A DNA stretch of 64,000 nucleotides from an uncultured Erysipelotrichaceae bacterium. Its GTDB lineage: Bacteria > Bacillota_I > Bacilli_A > Erysipelotrichales > Erysipelotrichaceae. Under the pieces are notes generated by a model, which was not told the DNA's origin, made no database searches, and saw nothing but the letters and a program-made list of their open reading frames with translations. Below, one piece after another: positions 7,833 through 15,971 of this stretch (position 1 is the first letter of the stretch; each line of letters opens with the position of its first letter). The translations under genes and the position numbers were made by a program. The stretch spans positions 35,240-99,239 of the forward strand of contig CACYXJ010000001.1 in the NCBI GenBank assembly GCA_902778375.1. Direction: 5' to 3'.

Positions 7833-8687
7833 TCAGAGTATCTCCACAAGCTCGATATGGAAGTTCAGTTCCTTGCCTGCCATTTCATGGTTGGCATCGA
7901 AGGTGATTTCCGTATCGGTCTTTTCTTTTACCAGTACCGGAATCGGATAGCCCTGCGGTGTCTGCAGATAGACTTTCTGGTTTGCTTCCAGGTTTTCCGA
8001 ACCGGGAAGGCCGCTGATCGGCATTGTGAACACGGCTGTCGGATCATAAGGCCCGTATGCCTGTTCCGGCATCAGATGAACATCAAGGGATTCACCTTGT
8101 GCCATATGCAGCACTGCTTCATCAAAACCGCGGATCATCATTCCCGCACCGCAGATGAATTCCAGCGGTTCATTCCTGTCGTAGGAGGAATCGAACTGGG
8201 TGCCGTCATCGAAGGTGCCTCTGTAATGTACTCTTACTGTCTTTCCAGAATTGGGTCCTTCCATGATGATCTGAGGACCGCATCCGGCACATCCGCCGCA
8301 CTGGGCAGGATCACATTCTTCATTCGCACAGCAGGATTCTTCTTCCTGGTGGTGCTCATGATGGTTACAATTGACATCTTCCGATACCAGTTCACCTCTC
8401 AGGAAAGAGCGCACTGCCTCATCGGCGTCACCCTGGGCGCCGGAGCACACTACAACTCCTGCTTCAGCGAGAGCATTCTTTGCACCCTGGCCCATGCCGC
8501 CGCAGATCAGAAGATCCACACCAAGGGATCTGAGATATTCTGCCAGTGCTTCATGACCGATGCCGTCATTGCCGATGACTTCCGTATTCAGGATCTCACC
8601 GTCCTTAACCTCATATATCTTGAATGATTCCGTTCTTCCAAAATGCTGGAATACATTGCCCTTTTCATATGTTACTGCGATTTTCAT
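7833..8687 (-). CDS. NifX-type domain fused to SlyD-like FKBP isomerase
   Basis: 284 residues from the ATG at 8687, which has AAGGAGAC just upstream; longer in-frame starts lack a ribosome site. Residues 1-108 (MKIAVTYEKGNVFQHFGRTE and on, with LLICGGMGQGAKNALAEAGV) match the dinitrogenase iron-molybdenum cofactor biosynthesis fold (NifX/NafY/MTH1175). Residues 115-150 are a metal-binding linker (CNHHEHH, CC, CGGCAGCG). Residues 155-284 are a SlyD-type peptidyl-prolyl isomerase: VHYRGTFDDGTQFDSS, IRGFDEAVLHMAQGE, then an inserted chaperone flap (LQTPQGYPIPV) and a return strand. In the families, the first domain carries metal clusters and the second folds and handles nickel or other metals. 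The fusion suggests a metal-delivery chaperone. No nitrogenase genes are nearby. Confidence 0.85.
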   Translation of the reverse strand: MKIAVTYEKGNVFQHFGRTESFKIYEVKDGEILNTEVIGNDGIGHEALAEYLRSLGVDLLICGGMGQGAKNALAEAGVVVCSGAQGDADEAVRSFLRGELVSEDVNCNHHEHHQEEESCCANEECDPAQCGGCAGCGPQIIMEGPNSGKTVRVHYRGTFDDGTQFDSSYDRNEPLEFICGAGMMIRGFDEAVLHMAQGESLDVHLMPEQAYGPYDPTAVFTMPISGLPGSENLEANQKVYLQTPQGYPIPVLVKEKTDTEITFDANHEMAGKELNFHIELVEIL

Positions 8688-8766
8688 ATTGCTGTCTCCT
8701 TTGTTCACACTGTTTCCATTATCCATGATTTTGCCATAATGGCAAATTATATGCGTAAACAAATAA

Positions 8767-8794
8767 AAAGGATCCCTCCGAAGGAAGGATCTTT
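8767..8794 (-). terminator. Terminator of the GntP-type permease gene
   Basis: Read on the minus strand, GATCCTTCC-TTC-GGAGGGATCC followed by TTTTT, directly after the permease stop. Confidence 0.75.
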
Positions 8795-8801
8795 GAACTT
8801 C

Positions 8802-10154
8802 TCAATATGTAAATCCCAGCATGGACAGCAGGACAATGGCCGCTGCCGCGATTAAGGTGAAGATGACTGTGATCATGAAGATATATTTATAAGCAGTAGC
8901 ATGTGTTTCCTGACATACATCCAGTGTTGCCAGAATTCCGCCGCAATGCGGCAGGGAATCAAGGCCGCAGGATGATACAGAGATGATACGGTGCAGGGCA
9001 TTGAGTTGTGCCTGTGTTGTCAGCTGTGATGTCCAACTGCTGACCAGCGCTTCCGAGCTCAGGGCGATGTTGATACCACCGGAAGCAGAACCGGTCACAC
9101 CGGCCAGGATCGTGACTGAGAGGGCAGCCGAGAGGAACGGGTTCATGTTCAGACCGGTGACCATGGCAACCAGGGAAGCATAGCCGCTGGTGGCTTTGAT
9201 GACTGAACCGAAGCCGACAACTGTCGCAAATGAGAGAAGGGGACCGAAGCTGCTGGCAGCACCTGTCTTTAAGGCACTTACCATTTCCTTTTTCTGACCT
9301 TTTCCAATACCCAGAACAAGAAGATAGATTATGGCAATGATCATGGCGGTACATACCGGAGCGAAGGAATTCATTGCTTTCAGAGAATAAGAACCGAATG
9401 ACACTCTCTCAAAAAGGATATAGAGAACGATCAGAAGAATGACTGGCAGGAAGGCAGGAAGCGGAGAAGGCAGCGATGCCTCGTCCATTTCCCTGATCGA
9501 ACCGGGACGCAGGGAACTTTCTTCAAAATGCTCACCGCGCTCTCTGCTCTTTCTGACTTCATGTTCCAGATATACCCAGCCTAGACCGAACATGATCGCT
9601 GTGGCAATCAGTCCCAGCACCGGCGCAGCAGTACTTGTCGTACCCAGATATGCTGTTGGAATGATATTGTTCAGCTGCGGTGTGCCGGGAAGGGCAGTCA
9701 GGGCAAAGGTTGCCTGTCCCAGCTGGATCATAGCCGGCAGCAGCTTTTTCGTAATATCCGCTTTCCGGATCAGATTGACACCGATCGGAAAGACGGTAAA
9801 GGCAACGACCATCGCTGTCACACCGCCATAAACCAGCAATGCCGTGGTAATGGAAATGACCAGTACGACAGATTTGCTTCCGAACAGCTTGATAAAGTAA
9901 TTGGCAATGGCATTGGCACATCCCGTTTCTGACATCAACTGACCGTAGATCGTAGCGAAAAAGAAGATCGGAAAGTAGGTGCCAAATGTGGAACCGATGC
10001 CGTTGAACAACGCTGTAAGAGCTGTCCAGGGTTCCATCAGATTGAATATGGCAACCGTAAGGGAAGCTGCCAGTGCCGCATAGGTGACCGGCACCCGTTT
10101 ATAAATCAGTATTGATAATACTGCAAGTCCCAGAATCAGACCGAAAATGCCCAT
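8802..10154 (-). CDS. GntP-family permease
   Basis: 450 residues with about 12 hydrophobic helices. The signatures VYGGVTAMVVAFTVFPIG, LTALPGTPQLNNIIPT and ILAGVTGSASGGINIAL are those of the GntP family of proton-coupled transporters for gluconate and related organic acids, which keep paired re-entrant loops with such G/S/A-rich motifs. A hydrophilic loop of about 45 residues (EHEVRKSRERGEHFEES) sits in the middle, as usual. Ribosome site AGGAGG. Substrate cannot be read from sequence. It follows the metallo-hydrolase gene on the same strand after a 90-base gap with a hairpin; the two may be partly co-regulated by the divergent TetR protein. Confidence 0.85.
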   Translation of the reverse strand: MGIFGLILGLAVLSILIYKRVPVTYAALAASLTVAIFNLMEPWTALTALFNGIGSTFGTYFPIFFFATIYGQLMSETGCANAIANYFIKLFGSKSVVLVISITTALLVYGGVTAMVVAFTVFPIGVNLIRKADITKKLLPAMIQLGQATFALTALPGTPQLNNIIPTAYLGTTSTAAPVLGLIATAIMFGLGWVYLEHEVRKSRERGEHFEESSLRPGSIREMDEASLPSPLPAFLPVILLIVLYILFERVSFGSYSLKAMNSFAPVCTAMIIAIIYLLVLGIGKGQKKEMVSALKTGAASSFGPLLSFATVVGFGSVIKATSGYASLVAMVTGLNMNPFLSAALSVTILAGVTGSASGGINIALSSEALVSSWTSQLTTQAQLNALHRIISVSSCGLDSLPHCGGILATLDVCQETHATAYKYIFMITVIFTLIAAAAIVLLSMLGFTY

Positions 10155-10184
10155 AAGAGAACCTCCTGCCTTTCAGGCATTATG

Positions 10185-10215
10185 AAAACGCCTGCGGAAG
10201 GAGCATCCTTCCGCA
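10185..10215 (-). terminator. Hairpin between hydrolase and permease genes
   Basis: Perfect 10-base stem TGCGGAAGGA (10193-10202) / TCCTTCCGCA (10206-10215); on the minus strand it is followed by a short TTTT. Likely terminator or attenuator after the hydrolase gene. Confidence 0.6.
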
Positions 10216-10245
10216 AACGTCAATTAACAATGTATTTGATTATGA

Positions 10246-10938
10246 TCAGCTGTTGGTTTCAATCAGGTTCTTAAGTGCGGTTTCCACCTGTTCACGGGTG
10301 AATGGTCCTCCATGTCCGGAATATGCGCACTTCAGACCTGCATCAAGCAGTTTCTGTCCGCTTTCCTTGAGTTTCTCATCATCCAGTGACAGGACAGCGA
10401 ATGTGCATAAGCCTTCGCCAAACGGATCCAGAACTGTATCACCGACAAATGCTTCGCCGCTGTCAAAAACAACAGAGACAGCATCCAGTGTATGACCCGG
10501 CGTCATGATGACTTTGGCACTGAAGCCATAAGGATGAAGATCTGTTTCTTCTGTTACCGGAATATCGATTTCCACCGGCTGGGGAATATCCAGCGGTGCC
10601 GGATTGGCAATGTTGTCATAGAAAGCCTGACCGACAGCATTACGCGGACGGTATGGTGTGAACTTGCCTGTGTTGAGGAAGTTTGCCGTATCGGCGTGAG
10701 CCAGGATCTTGGCACCGGTCAATGCCTTGGCATGATTGACACCGCCGCAGTGATCCATATGGCCATGGGTCAGAACGATCAGCGATACAGTGGAGAAGTC
10801 AACACCGCTCATCGCTGCCTTCAGTGTCCAGCCCGGAAAGTTCAGATAGCAGCCGGTATCTACCAGCATGGTCTTACCGTTTTCCTCGATTGCATAAAAA
10901 TTGGTGATTGGTCCTACAGAGATTGTTTTTACTTCCAT
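10246..10938 (-). CDS. Metallo-beta-lactamase-fold hydrolase
   Basis: 230 residues; the ATG at 10938 is preceded by AGGAGG. The metal-binding motif LTHGHMDHCGG (H-x-H-x-D-H near residues 62-67) is complete, with later ligands in PGHTLDAVS, VGDTVLDP and SGHGGPF. The spacing fits the glyoxalase II/lactonase branch of the superfamily, which uses two zinc or iron ions to hydrolyse esters, thioesters or lactones. Cytoplasmic, no signal peptide. It is transcribed divergently from the TetR gene at 11079 across a 140-base AT-rich region, so repression by that regulator is likely. Substrate unknown. Confidence 0.85.
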   Translation of the reverse strand: MEVKTISVGPITNFYAIEENGKTMLVDTGCYLNFPGWTLKAAMSGVDFSTVSLIVLTHGHMDHCGGVNHAKALTGAKILAHADTANFLNTGKFTPYRPRNAVGQAFYDNIANPAPLDIPQPVEIDIPVTEETDLHPYGFSAKVIMTPGHTLDAVSVVFDSGEAFVGDTVLDPFGEGLCTFAVLSLDDEKLKESGQKLLDAGLKCAYSGHGGPFTREQVETALKNLIETNS

Positions 10939-11062
10939 GATTCCTCCTGCATTTCGTATAAACAACGAAATATACGATTTTCTAAATTCATCATAGCACC
11001 AATTATGAAATTAGTATATATATTTAAATTTACGAAATTAAAAAAGAATTCTTTTGTGTCTG

Positions 11063-11071
11063 TGTTATAAT
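11063..11071 (+). promoter_or_regulatory. Extended -10 promoter, leaderless TetR gene
   Basis: TG-T-TATAAT: TG at 11063, TATAAT at 11066-11071. The ATG at 11079 falls where transcription should begin, and no Shine-Dalgarno sequence can fit, so the mRNA is probably leaderless. Confidence 0.6.
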
Positions 11072-11078
11072 TATGACC

Positions 11079-11720
11079 ATGTATAAGACCGGTATCGAAA
11101 CAAAGCAGAATATCCTGGATTGCGCTAAGGAACTGTTCTACAAAAACGGATACAAGCAGACAAGCGTACAGCAGATCTGCCATGCCGCAGATGCCAAGCT
11201 TGGCACTTTTACCTATTATTTTCCAAAGAAACAGGACCTGCTCAGTTATATATACACAGACTACATGCAGAAATGTGTCGACTATGTGGAAAGCAACACA
11301 AAAAAACTGTCACCGCCAAGGAAGCATCTTTATACTGTCATGATGTATTACGGCAAGCTGTATACCGACCCCAGAATCACATCCTTCCATCAGGAAGTCA
11401 TGGAGATCGGTTCCATGAATGTCTGGTTCCATAATCCACGGGTTTTGATTTCCGGATATTCCGGAAGGGCAACTGAGGACAGCGATGATGAATTCTACGA
11501 CCTATGTGTACAGGCGGACAACGCGGTACGAAGAGAACTGAATCTGGAATTCATCAGTCAGGGAAAATTCAATCTTTCTGATATCAGGGAACTGATGCAC
11601 AAGATCTACATGGTTAATGCCCGTCTCTTCCAGTTGAGCCAGGAACAGACAGAAAAAGATCTGGAAGCAGCTTTTCAGTTCCTGTGTAAACATCAAGATG
11701 CTGCAATCAGATTACTATAA
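11079..11720 (+). CDS. TetR-family transcriptional regulator
   Basis: 213 residues from ATG 11079 (an ATG two codons upstream at 11073 is also possible). Residues 5-50 form the TetR helix-turn-helix: TKQNILDCAKELFYKNGYKQ, TSVQQICHAADAKLGTFTYYFPKKQDLLSYIY. The rest is a helical ligand domain without recognisable specificity. It faces the metallo-hydrolase and GntP-type permease genes and is the natural candidate to control them. No ribosome site is present; the -10 box sits 8 bases before the ATG, implying a leaderless transcript. Confidence 0.88.
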   Translation: MYKTGIETKQNILDCAKELFYKNGYKQTSVQQICHAADAKLGTFTYYFPKKQDLLSYIYTDYMQKCVDYVESNTKKLSPPRKHLYTVMMYYGKLYTDPRITSFHQEVMEIGSMNVWFHNPRVLISGYSGRATEDSDDEFYDLCVQADNAVRRELNLEFISQGKFNLSDIRELMHKIYMVNARLFQLSQEQTEKDLEAAFQFLCKHQDAAIRLL

Positions 11721-11745
11721 GTCTCATTATAGTGAGGCTTTTATT
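11719..11745 (+). terminator. Terminator of the TetR gene
   Basis: AGTCTCA (11720-11726) pairs with TGAGGCT (11733-11739), one G-T pair, then TTTATT. Confidence 0.65.
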
Positions 11746-11978
11746 ATGTTCGAATTATTATGAATTGATGTACTAATAAATGCTGAAAGAGAAAGTGTTT
11801 TATTCAAGATGAGTGACTATCAGCAACTTAACCGTTTTGTATTACAACGAACAAACTATGCTAACTACTATATATGGTGTCAATTAGAATCCCTATGTAT
11901 CAGAAAAACAGTGATATGGTATTCTTTTCATCATAACTACTATCTGAATAATCATTATCTTGGTTAATTCATAATAAT
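11746..11978. other. AT-rich gap without recognisable feature
   Basis: About 230 AT-rich bases with no convincing gene on either strand. It marks the change from the core-like region to the AT-rich island that runs to 17.7 kb. Confidence 0.5.
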
Positions 11979-12022
11979 TGGACCTACTGGGTCCAGTTTC
12001 TACTGTGTGTGTGAAATACAAT
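11979..12022 (+). promoter_or_regulatory. Palindromic operator plus -10 box (island promoter 1)
   Basis: TGGACC-TACTG-GGTCCA (11979-11995) is a perfect 6-base palindrome with 5-base centre. A TACAAT -10 box starts at 12017, 22 bases after the palindrome. No -35 hexamer is visible where it should be, so the palindrome, centred near -42, looks like an activator site. The same unit recurs at 13053. Confidence 0.6.
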
Positions 12023-12052
12023 ATAAGTGTCAAAGGAAAGAAGGAAAAACAA

Positions 12053-12742
12053 ATGACGAAAAAGGTAATGAAGAAGTACAAAATCGCAGTAGGTATCTGT
12101 GGTCCAACAATCTTGTATTCAAGTGTAATAAAAGCACAGAATCGGGAAGAGGCAGTAGAAAGATTTATTGCTGATTCAGAAGGACAGTATTCAACAGCAG
12201 ATAAAGAAACACTGCTGCAACATATCCATGAAATTGATAACTGTAAATCAACATCAGATAATTCAGATAGAACATCAATGAAAGATTATGACTTGAATAA
12301 AGTGATTAGTGGGGATCAGGTTGCTTTCATTTGTGTCAGACGTAATGAAGAAGGCTACAGGAGATATAGCATTCAGAAGGGAACTATCCAGAATTTCACA
12401 GCCTCTTCAGCAGTAATTGATTGTCCTGACTTGGGACAATCATTCCGGATTGTCGAAACTTCAGGAAGCTATACAGGCAATAAAATTCAAGAGTATAGAT
12501 TAAAAAAGGTTGCATTGATGAAAGAGTATTTACCTGCCATAAATGGATTTGAACCAACAGATGCATTGGGACAGGAATTAAAACTCGGCGATGTCGTCGC
12601 ATATATGGATGATATATACCAGGATTCGTGCGCTGGATTTATTAAGGGCACAGTAACAAAAATCACAGCTAAGTTAGTCGAAATGGATGGATCCAAGAGA
12701 AAAACTCACGATAAGGTTGTGGTAATTGAGAGTAGCAACTGA
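12053..12742 (+). CDS. Hypothetical protein of the AT-rich island
   Basis: 229 residues from ATG 12053 with AAGGAAAGAAGG upstream; a longer in-frame start overlaps the palindromic operator and is unlikely. Residues 10-60 (KYKIAVGICGPTILYSSVIKAQNREEAVERFI) resemble a small alpha/beta domain often seen in plasmid- or phage-type hypothetical proteins. The C-terminal half contains two similar beta-rich segments (DLNKVISGDQVAFICVRR; LGQELKLGDVVAYMDDI), each with an L-K-x-GD-x-VA pattern, perhaps tandem SH3-like or tudor-like barrels. No catalytic motif seen. It stands alone between operator and terminator. Function unknown. Confidence 0.65.
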   Translation: MTKKVMKKYKIAVGICGPTILYSSVIKAQNREEAVERFIADSEGQYSTADKETLLQHIHEIDNCKSTSDNSDRTSMKDYDLNKVISGDQVAFICVRRNEEGYRRYSIQKGTIQNFTASSAVIDCPDLGQSFRIVETSGSYTGNKIQEYRLKKVALMKEYLPAINGFEPTDALGQELKLGDVVAYMDDIYQDSCAGFIKGTVTKITAKLVEMDGSKRKTHDKVVVIESSN

Positions 12743-12809
12743 CGCCAAACCTTCATGAACAGCTAAACTGCAATAATACCGTTTATGTATTACTGAAGTT
12801 ATTGACTGG

Positions 12810-12837
12810 CGGTTTCCCTGGCTGGAAACCGTTTTTT
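12810..12837 (+). terminator. Terminator of the gene at 12053
   Basis: CGGTTTCC (12810-12817) pairs with GGAAACCG (12824-12831), then TTTTTT. Confidence 0.85.
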
Positions 12838-12872
12838 CATGACAATGTATGCATAATGGAGTCAATTATCAT

Positions 12873-12887
12873 TGGCGCATTTTTTGC
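12873..12887 (+). promoter_or_regulatory. Sigma-54-like -24/-12 element
   Basis: TGGCGCATTTTTTGC, GG at 12874-12875 and GC at 12886-12887, 10 bases apart: both invariant dinucleotides of a sigma-54 promoter. It sits 45 bases before the small ORF at 12931, the same distance seen at 54964 and 63468. Confidence 0.6.
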
Positions 12888-12930
12888 GAGGGCAAGGTAT
12901 TACTATATTATCGTTAAGGAAGATAAAACT

Positions 12931-13014
12931 ATGAATAATAAAAGAATTAATGAGGTTGGGTGTTCTTTGGCATATTTCATCAGAATATGGATTACTGATG
13001 GCAGAGATAAATAG
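12931..13014 (+). CDS. 27-residue ORF behind a sigma-54-like element
   Basis: MNNKRINEVGCSLAYFIRIW then ITDGRDK and stop. TAAGGA lies about 10 bases before the ATG. The codons RINEVG at the start recall the beginning of DUF4365-type proteins, so it may be the stub of a larger gene rather than a functional peptide. Low confidence that it is a gene. Confidence 0.3.
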   Translation: MNNKRINEVGCSLAYFIRIWITDGRDK

Positions 13015-13052
13015 CAGTTAAAAAAGAAATTGTATCAATTGAGGATAGAATT

Positions 13053-13096
13053 TGGACCCGATAGGGCCATTCAAAACAGACCGTATTATCTATACT
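13053..13096 (+). promoter_or_regulatory. Palindromic operator plus -10 box (island promoter 2)
   Basis: TGGACC-CGATA-GGGCCA (13053-13069), one mismatch in the palindrome, with a TATACT -10 box starting at 13091, again 22 bases after the palindrome. Same layout as 11979-12022. Confidence 0.6.
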
Positions 13097-13134
13097 GGAA
13101 TCACCAAGAAAGATGAGGATAAAAGAGGATAAAA

Positions 13135-15117
13135 ATGGATAATAATGAAAACTATATCAATCAAGAGATTATTCGATTAATTAAGAGTGGTGTGGACCCG
13201 CGAATTATTCAGGATCGTATTGCTGAAGAGGATAAGAAATCGTATAGTCCAAACTTTGTAACTTTCATGCAGGATATGTTGGATAAATATCACGTAAAGA
13301 GAACTGAAATAGCAAGAAGAACCGGTATTTCTCAGGATTACCTATATAAAGTATTGAATGGATCAAAGAAAACAGCAGAGAAGGATTATGTCACAGCAAT
13401 TTGTATCGCTGTCGGGATGAATATTCCTGAAACACAACATGCTCTTGCTATCAATGAAATGGCACTTCTGAACAGCCGCGATCTTAGAGAACATCTATTG
13501 CTTACATGCATATCAGAACAAAAGGGTGTATACAAAACTAATCAGTGGCTTGAAAGTGCGAATTTCCCATTGCTAAGGGTTAGTAAAGACATGGAAGAAT
13601 ACACACCCCGCTTACAGTATTCAGAAGATGATATTTCTCATGATCTTTTTTCAAAGAAAAAACACTATAAAGAAGTGAGCAGAGAAGTATTTGCAGAACA
13701 CTGTGGAAATGCTCCTTTTGATTATGCATATTGGGCAAATATTGTTGTACAAGATGAGGACGCGAATCTGTATCATGTTCAGGGATTCTATTTCCCGGAC
13801 TATACGGTTTTCACTGTTCTTGATGATGAAAATTATAAAAGGCATGAGGAATATACAAAAGGGCAGGAGGAACGGAGAAAGAATGCATCCGAGGAGTCTG
13901 ATGAGTTTTACGAATCCTTACTTGATGACTTTTATGAATCGGATGACATCCAACCACAGTGGACTACTATGGAAGAATATGAGGATATCGATTCTGCTGA
14001 AGATTCTGATTTCTTCCGATACTTCCTGGAAATTGAAAGAGCTACTGATGACAAAGTCAAGGAAGTTTTTGCTGAGATTACTGACACAGCCAATTATGGA
14101 TTTAGAGTCAATTTTAAGATTGATGGCGGTAAGTATGTAAGCTATGCAGAACAGTATGATGCAGAATTGCCTGCTGAAAAACAATACTTTCAAGTAGTTG
14201 AGACAGATGGTCACATCGTTTATTCCGCTTCGCACGAAAGTGTCTTTATGTGGATAGAATTAGGAAGTATTTATTCTGCTGTCTTTGGTGACAGAGAAGA
14301 CCCAAAGTATTTTATTGAAATTGACAATGAAGAAGACCTCTATAAACTGCCAGTTCGCACACGTTTTATCTTCAATGCAATGAAGGCAAGCATGCATGAC
14401 TTTGCAAACAAGTATTCCGGAGGATTTGCTGAAGTTAGTGAAGAAATGCTCCTTAAAGAGCAGATTGAAAGTGCTGCAGAGACGGCTGCGTGGTGCAATA
14501 TGAATGGAGATTATGAGAAATCGTTGGAACAGAATATGAAAGTATTAGAATTGGCTCAGCAGTGTGAAGGTCAATATCAAACTAATGAATTAGCCACAAT
14601 TCTTTCGACGATGCAGAAAATCGCCATTTTAAACAATAATATGGGCAATAAAAATGCAGCCAAAGAGTGGGAAGATAAGATCCTGGCATATCGTGATAGA
14701 GTTTTAGAGACGCTTGATAACGATGAGGATGATGCGGATATAGTTGCAGCTTTGTTTGCACACAGCCTTATGGATCAAGCAGATCACGCCCAGTTAAATA
14801 GGGATTTTGAAAAGCTCAAGAATTTCTCAAAAGAAACAATCGATATTTTGGAACCGCGTTGTACAGATACAGATTCAGCAGTCATTTTGTTCAAAGCATA
14901 TAGTAGGTATTCCTTCTGGCTTGATGAAGAGAACAAATCTGATATTGCAATGGAATATTACGAAAAAGGGGAGAGGCTAATTAGAAAATACCACTTGGAA
15001 AGAGAACTTTTCTGGCAAAATATATCTTCCTTCTATAACAACTATGCATGGGTGTTATGGAATCGTTTTGAGAATGAGGAAGCAATAATCTATTATGGCA
15101 AAGCTATCCATATATGA
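13135..15117 (+). CDS. Large HTH-TPR protein, truncated C-terminus
   Basis: 660 residues, AGAGGATAAAA before the ATG. Residues 40-90 hold an XRE-like helix-turn-helix (FMQDMLDKYHVKRTEIARRT, GISQDYLYKVLNGSKKTAEKDYV). Residues 130-420 form a large acidic alpha/beta region with several aromatic repeats of unknown fold. From about 440 there are TPR-like helical pairs (TAAWCNMNGDYEKSLEQNMK; the last NYAWVLWNRFENEEAIIYYGKAIHI). The protein ends in the middle of a TPR unit and its stop overlaps the next ATG, so the tail is probably lost. It is preceded by the TGGACC operator and may itself be the regulator. Function unknown. Confidence 0.7.
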   Translation: MDNNENYINQEIIRLIKSGVDPRIIQDRIAEEDKKSYSPNFVTFMQDMLDKYHVKRTEIARRTGISQDYLYKVLNGSKKTAEKDYVTAICIAVGMNIPETQHALAINEMALLNSRDLREHLLLTCISEQKGVYKTNQWLESANFPLLRVSKDMEEYTPRLQYSEDDISHDLFSKKKHYKEVSREVFAEHCGNAPFDYAYWANIVVQDEDANLYHVQGFYFPDYTVFTVLDDENYKRHEEYTKGQEERRKNASEESDEFYESLLDDFYESDDIQPQWTTMEEYEDIDSAEDSDFFRYFLEIERATDDKVKEVFAEITDTANYGFRVNFKIDGGKYVSYAEQYDAELPAEKQYFQVVETDGHIVYSASHESVFMWIELGSIYSAVFGDREDPKYFIEIDNEEDLYKLPVRTRFIFNAMKASMHDFANKYSGGFAEVSEEMLLKEQIESAAETAAWCNMNGDYEKSLEQNMKVLELAQQCEGQYQTNELATILSTMQKIAILNNNMGNKNAAKEWEDKILAYRDRVLETLDNDEDDADIVAALFAHSLMDQADHAQLNRDFEKLKNFSKETIDILEPRCTDTDSAVILFKAYSRYSFWLDEENKSDIAMEYYEKGERLIRKYHLERELFWQNISSFYNNYAWVLWNRFENEEAIIYYGKAIHI

Positions 15118-15971
15118 AAATAAGATCTCAAAAGAATCTGGCTGGTATTCCTTGCTCTGCAATGTGTCTTATTGGAGATAACGAATTAAATGAGATTCTA
15201 AGAAAAATTGAAAATCCACAGCATACTGATTGGCAGTTAAATAGAATAGAGGATCCAGATGAGAAAGCAGAAGTAAGAGATATTATCCGTGAATTACAAG
15301 ATAAAATTACTGATTACGTTCGGGAAGTAATAAAATCGGATAAATCGACGGAGACTGATATTGAAGGAGCAGGAGACTACTTACCAGAAGTTGGACAAAA
15401 GGGAGATAGTGGGGATAAACAAGAACAGTTAGCAGTAGAAAAACCCACAATAAAAAAACGCAAAAAAAATAAGAATAAAGTCAAAATAGGCGTAACAAAT
15501 GATCCGGATTCTGAAGCAACACAGCCAGATATTGGTGGACACGATGATGAAGGAGAGGGCTCACCAGTTCCTGAAGGACATAATAGCGGGAGAGGCGGCG
15601 ATAATCATGATACTGACCGGGAAAAGGGCACGAAGGAAGGAGATAACGATATTTTGAAAATTGTTCAATTGACCGGAATGAATTATAAGTATTTCTTTGT
15701 AGGTAATAAACATGATGGAAAATATGTAATAGTTTTTGATTCTTTATATAGTGTTTCTGGATGTGACTTACAGTTGTCATATATGGATGATTCTGGAACT
15801 AAATATAAAACAAATATTATATCGGCAACCATGAATGGAAAACCTGTTTCCGTTAAAGCTGGTCACATAGAAGGCTTTGAATTGGAAGAAGGAAAAAAGT
15901 ATAAGTTTGAAGTCGAGACAGATTTAACAGACTTATATACTTGTGAGGTGAAGATTTATGCAGATAGGTAA
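15114..15971 (+). CDS. Probable C-terminal part of a GHKL-type ATPase, fused at a deletion junction
   Basis: 285 residues, start overlapping the previous stop as ATGA. The segment NELNEILRKIENPQHTDWQL then NRIEDPDEKAEVRDIIRELQDK recalls the region after the ATP-binding part of MORC/MutL-like ATPases that sit beside DUF6339 genes; I base this on memory. A charged, low-complexity linker follows (residues 80-175, rich in K, then D, G, E), and a C-terminal beta domain of about 95 residues (GMNYKYFFVGNKHDGKYVIV and on). No ATP-binding motif is present, so the N-terminal enzyme domain is missing. The frame is intact and translationally coupled to the gene before it. Confidence 0.5.
   Translation: MKIRSQKNLAGIPCSAMCLIGDNELNEILRKIENPQHTDWQLNRIEDPDEKAEVRDIIRELQDKITDYVREVIKSDKSTETDIEGAGDYLPEVGQKGDSGDKQEQLAVEKPTIKKRKKNKNKVKIGVTNDPDSEATQPDIGGHDDEGEGSPVPEGHNSGRGGDNHDTDREKGTKEGDNDILKIVQLTGMNYKYFFVGNKHDGKYVIVFDSLYSVSGCDLQLSYMDDSGTKYKTNIISATMNGKPVSVKAGHIEGFELEEGKKYKFEVETDLTDLYTCEVKIYADR

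Noticed and set aside
7857..8627. Plus-strand open frame of 256 codons.
   Set aside because: Antisense to the NifX-SlyD fusion, whose motifs are unmistakable.
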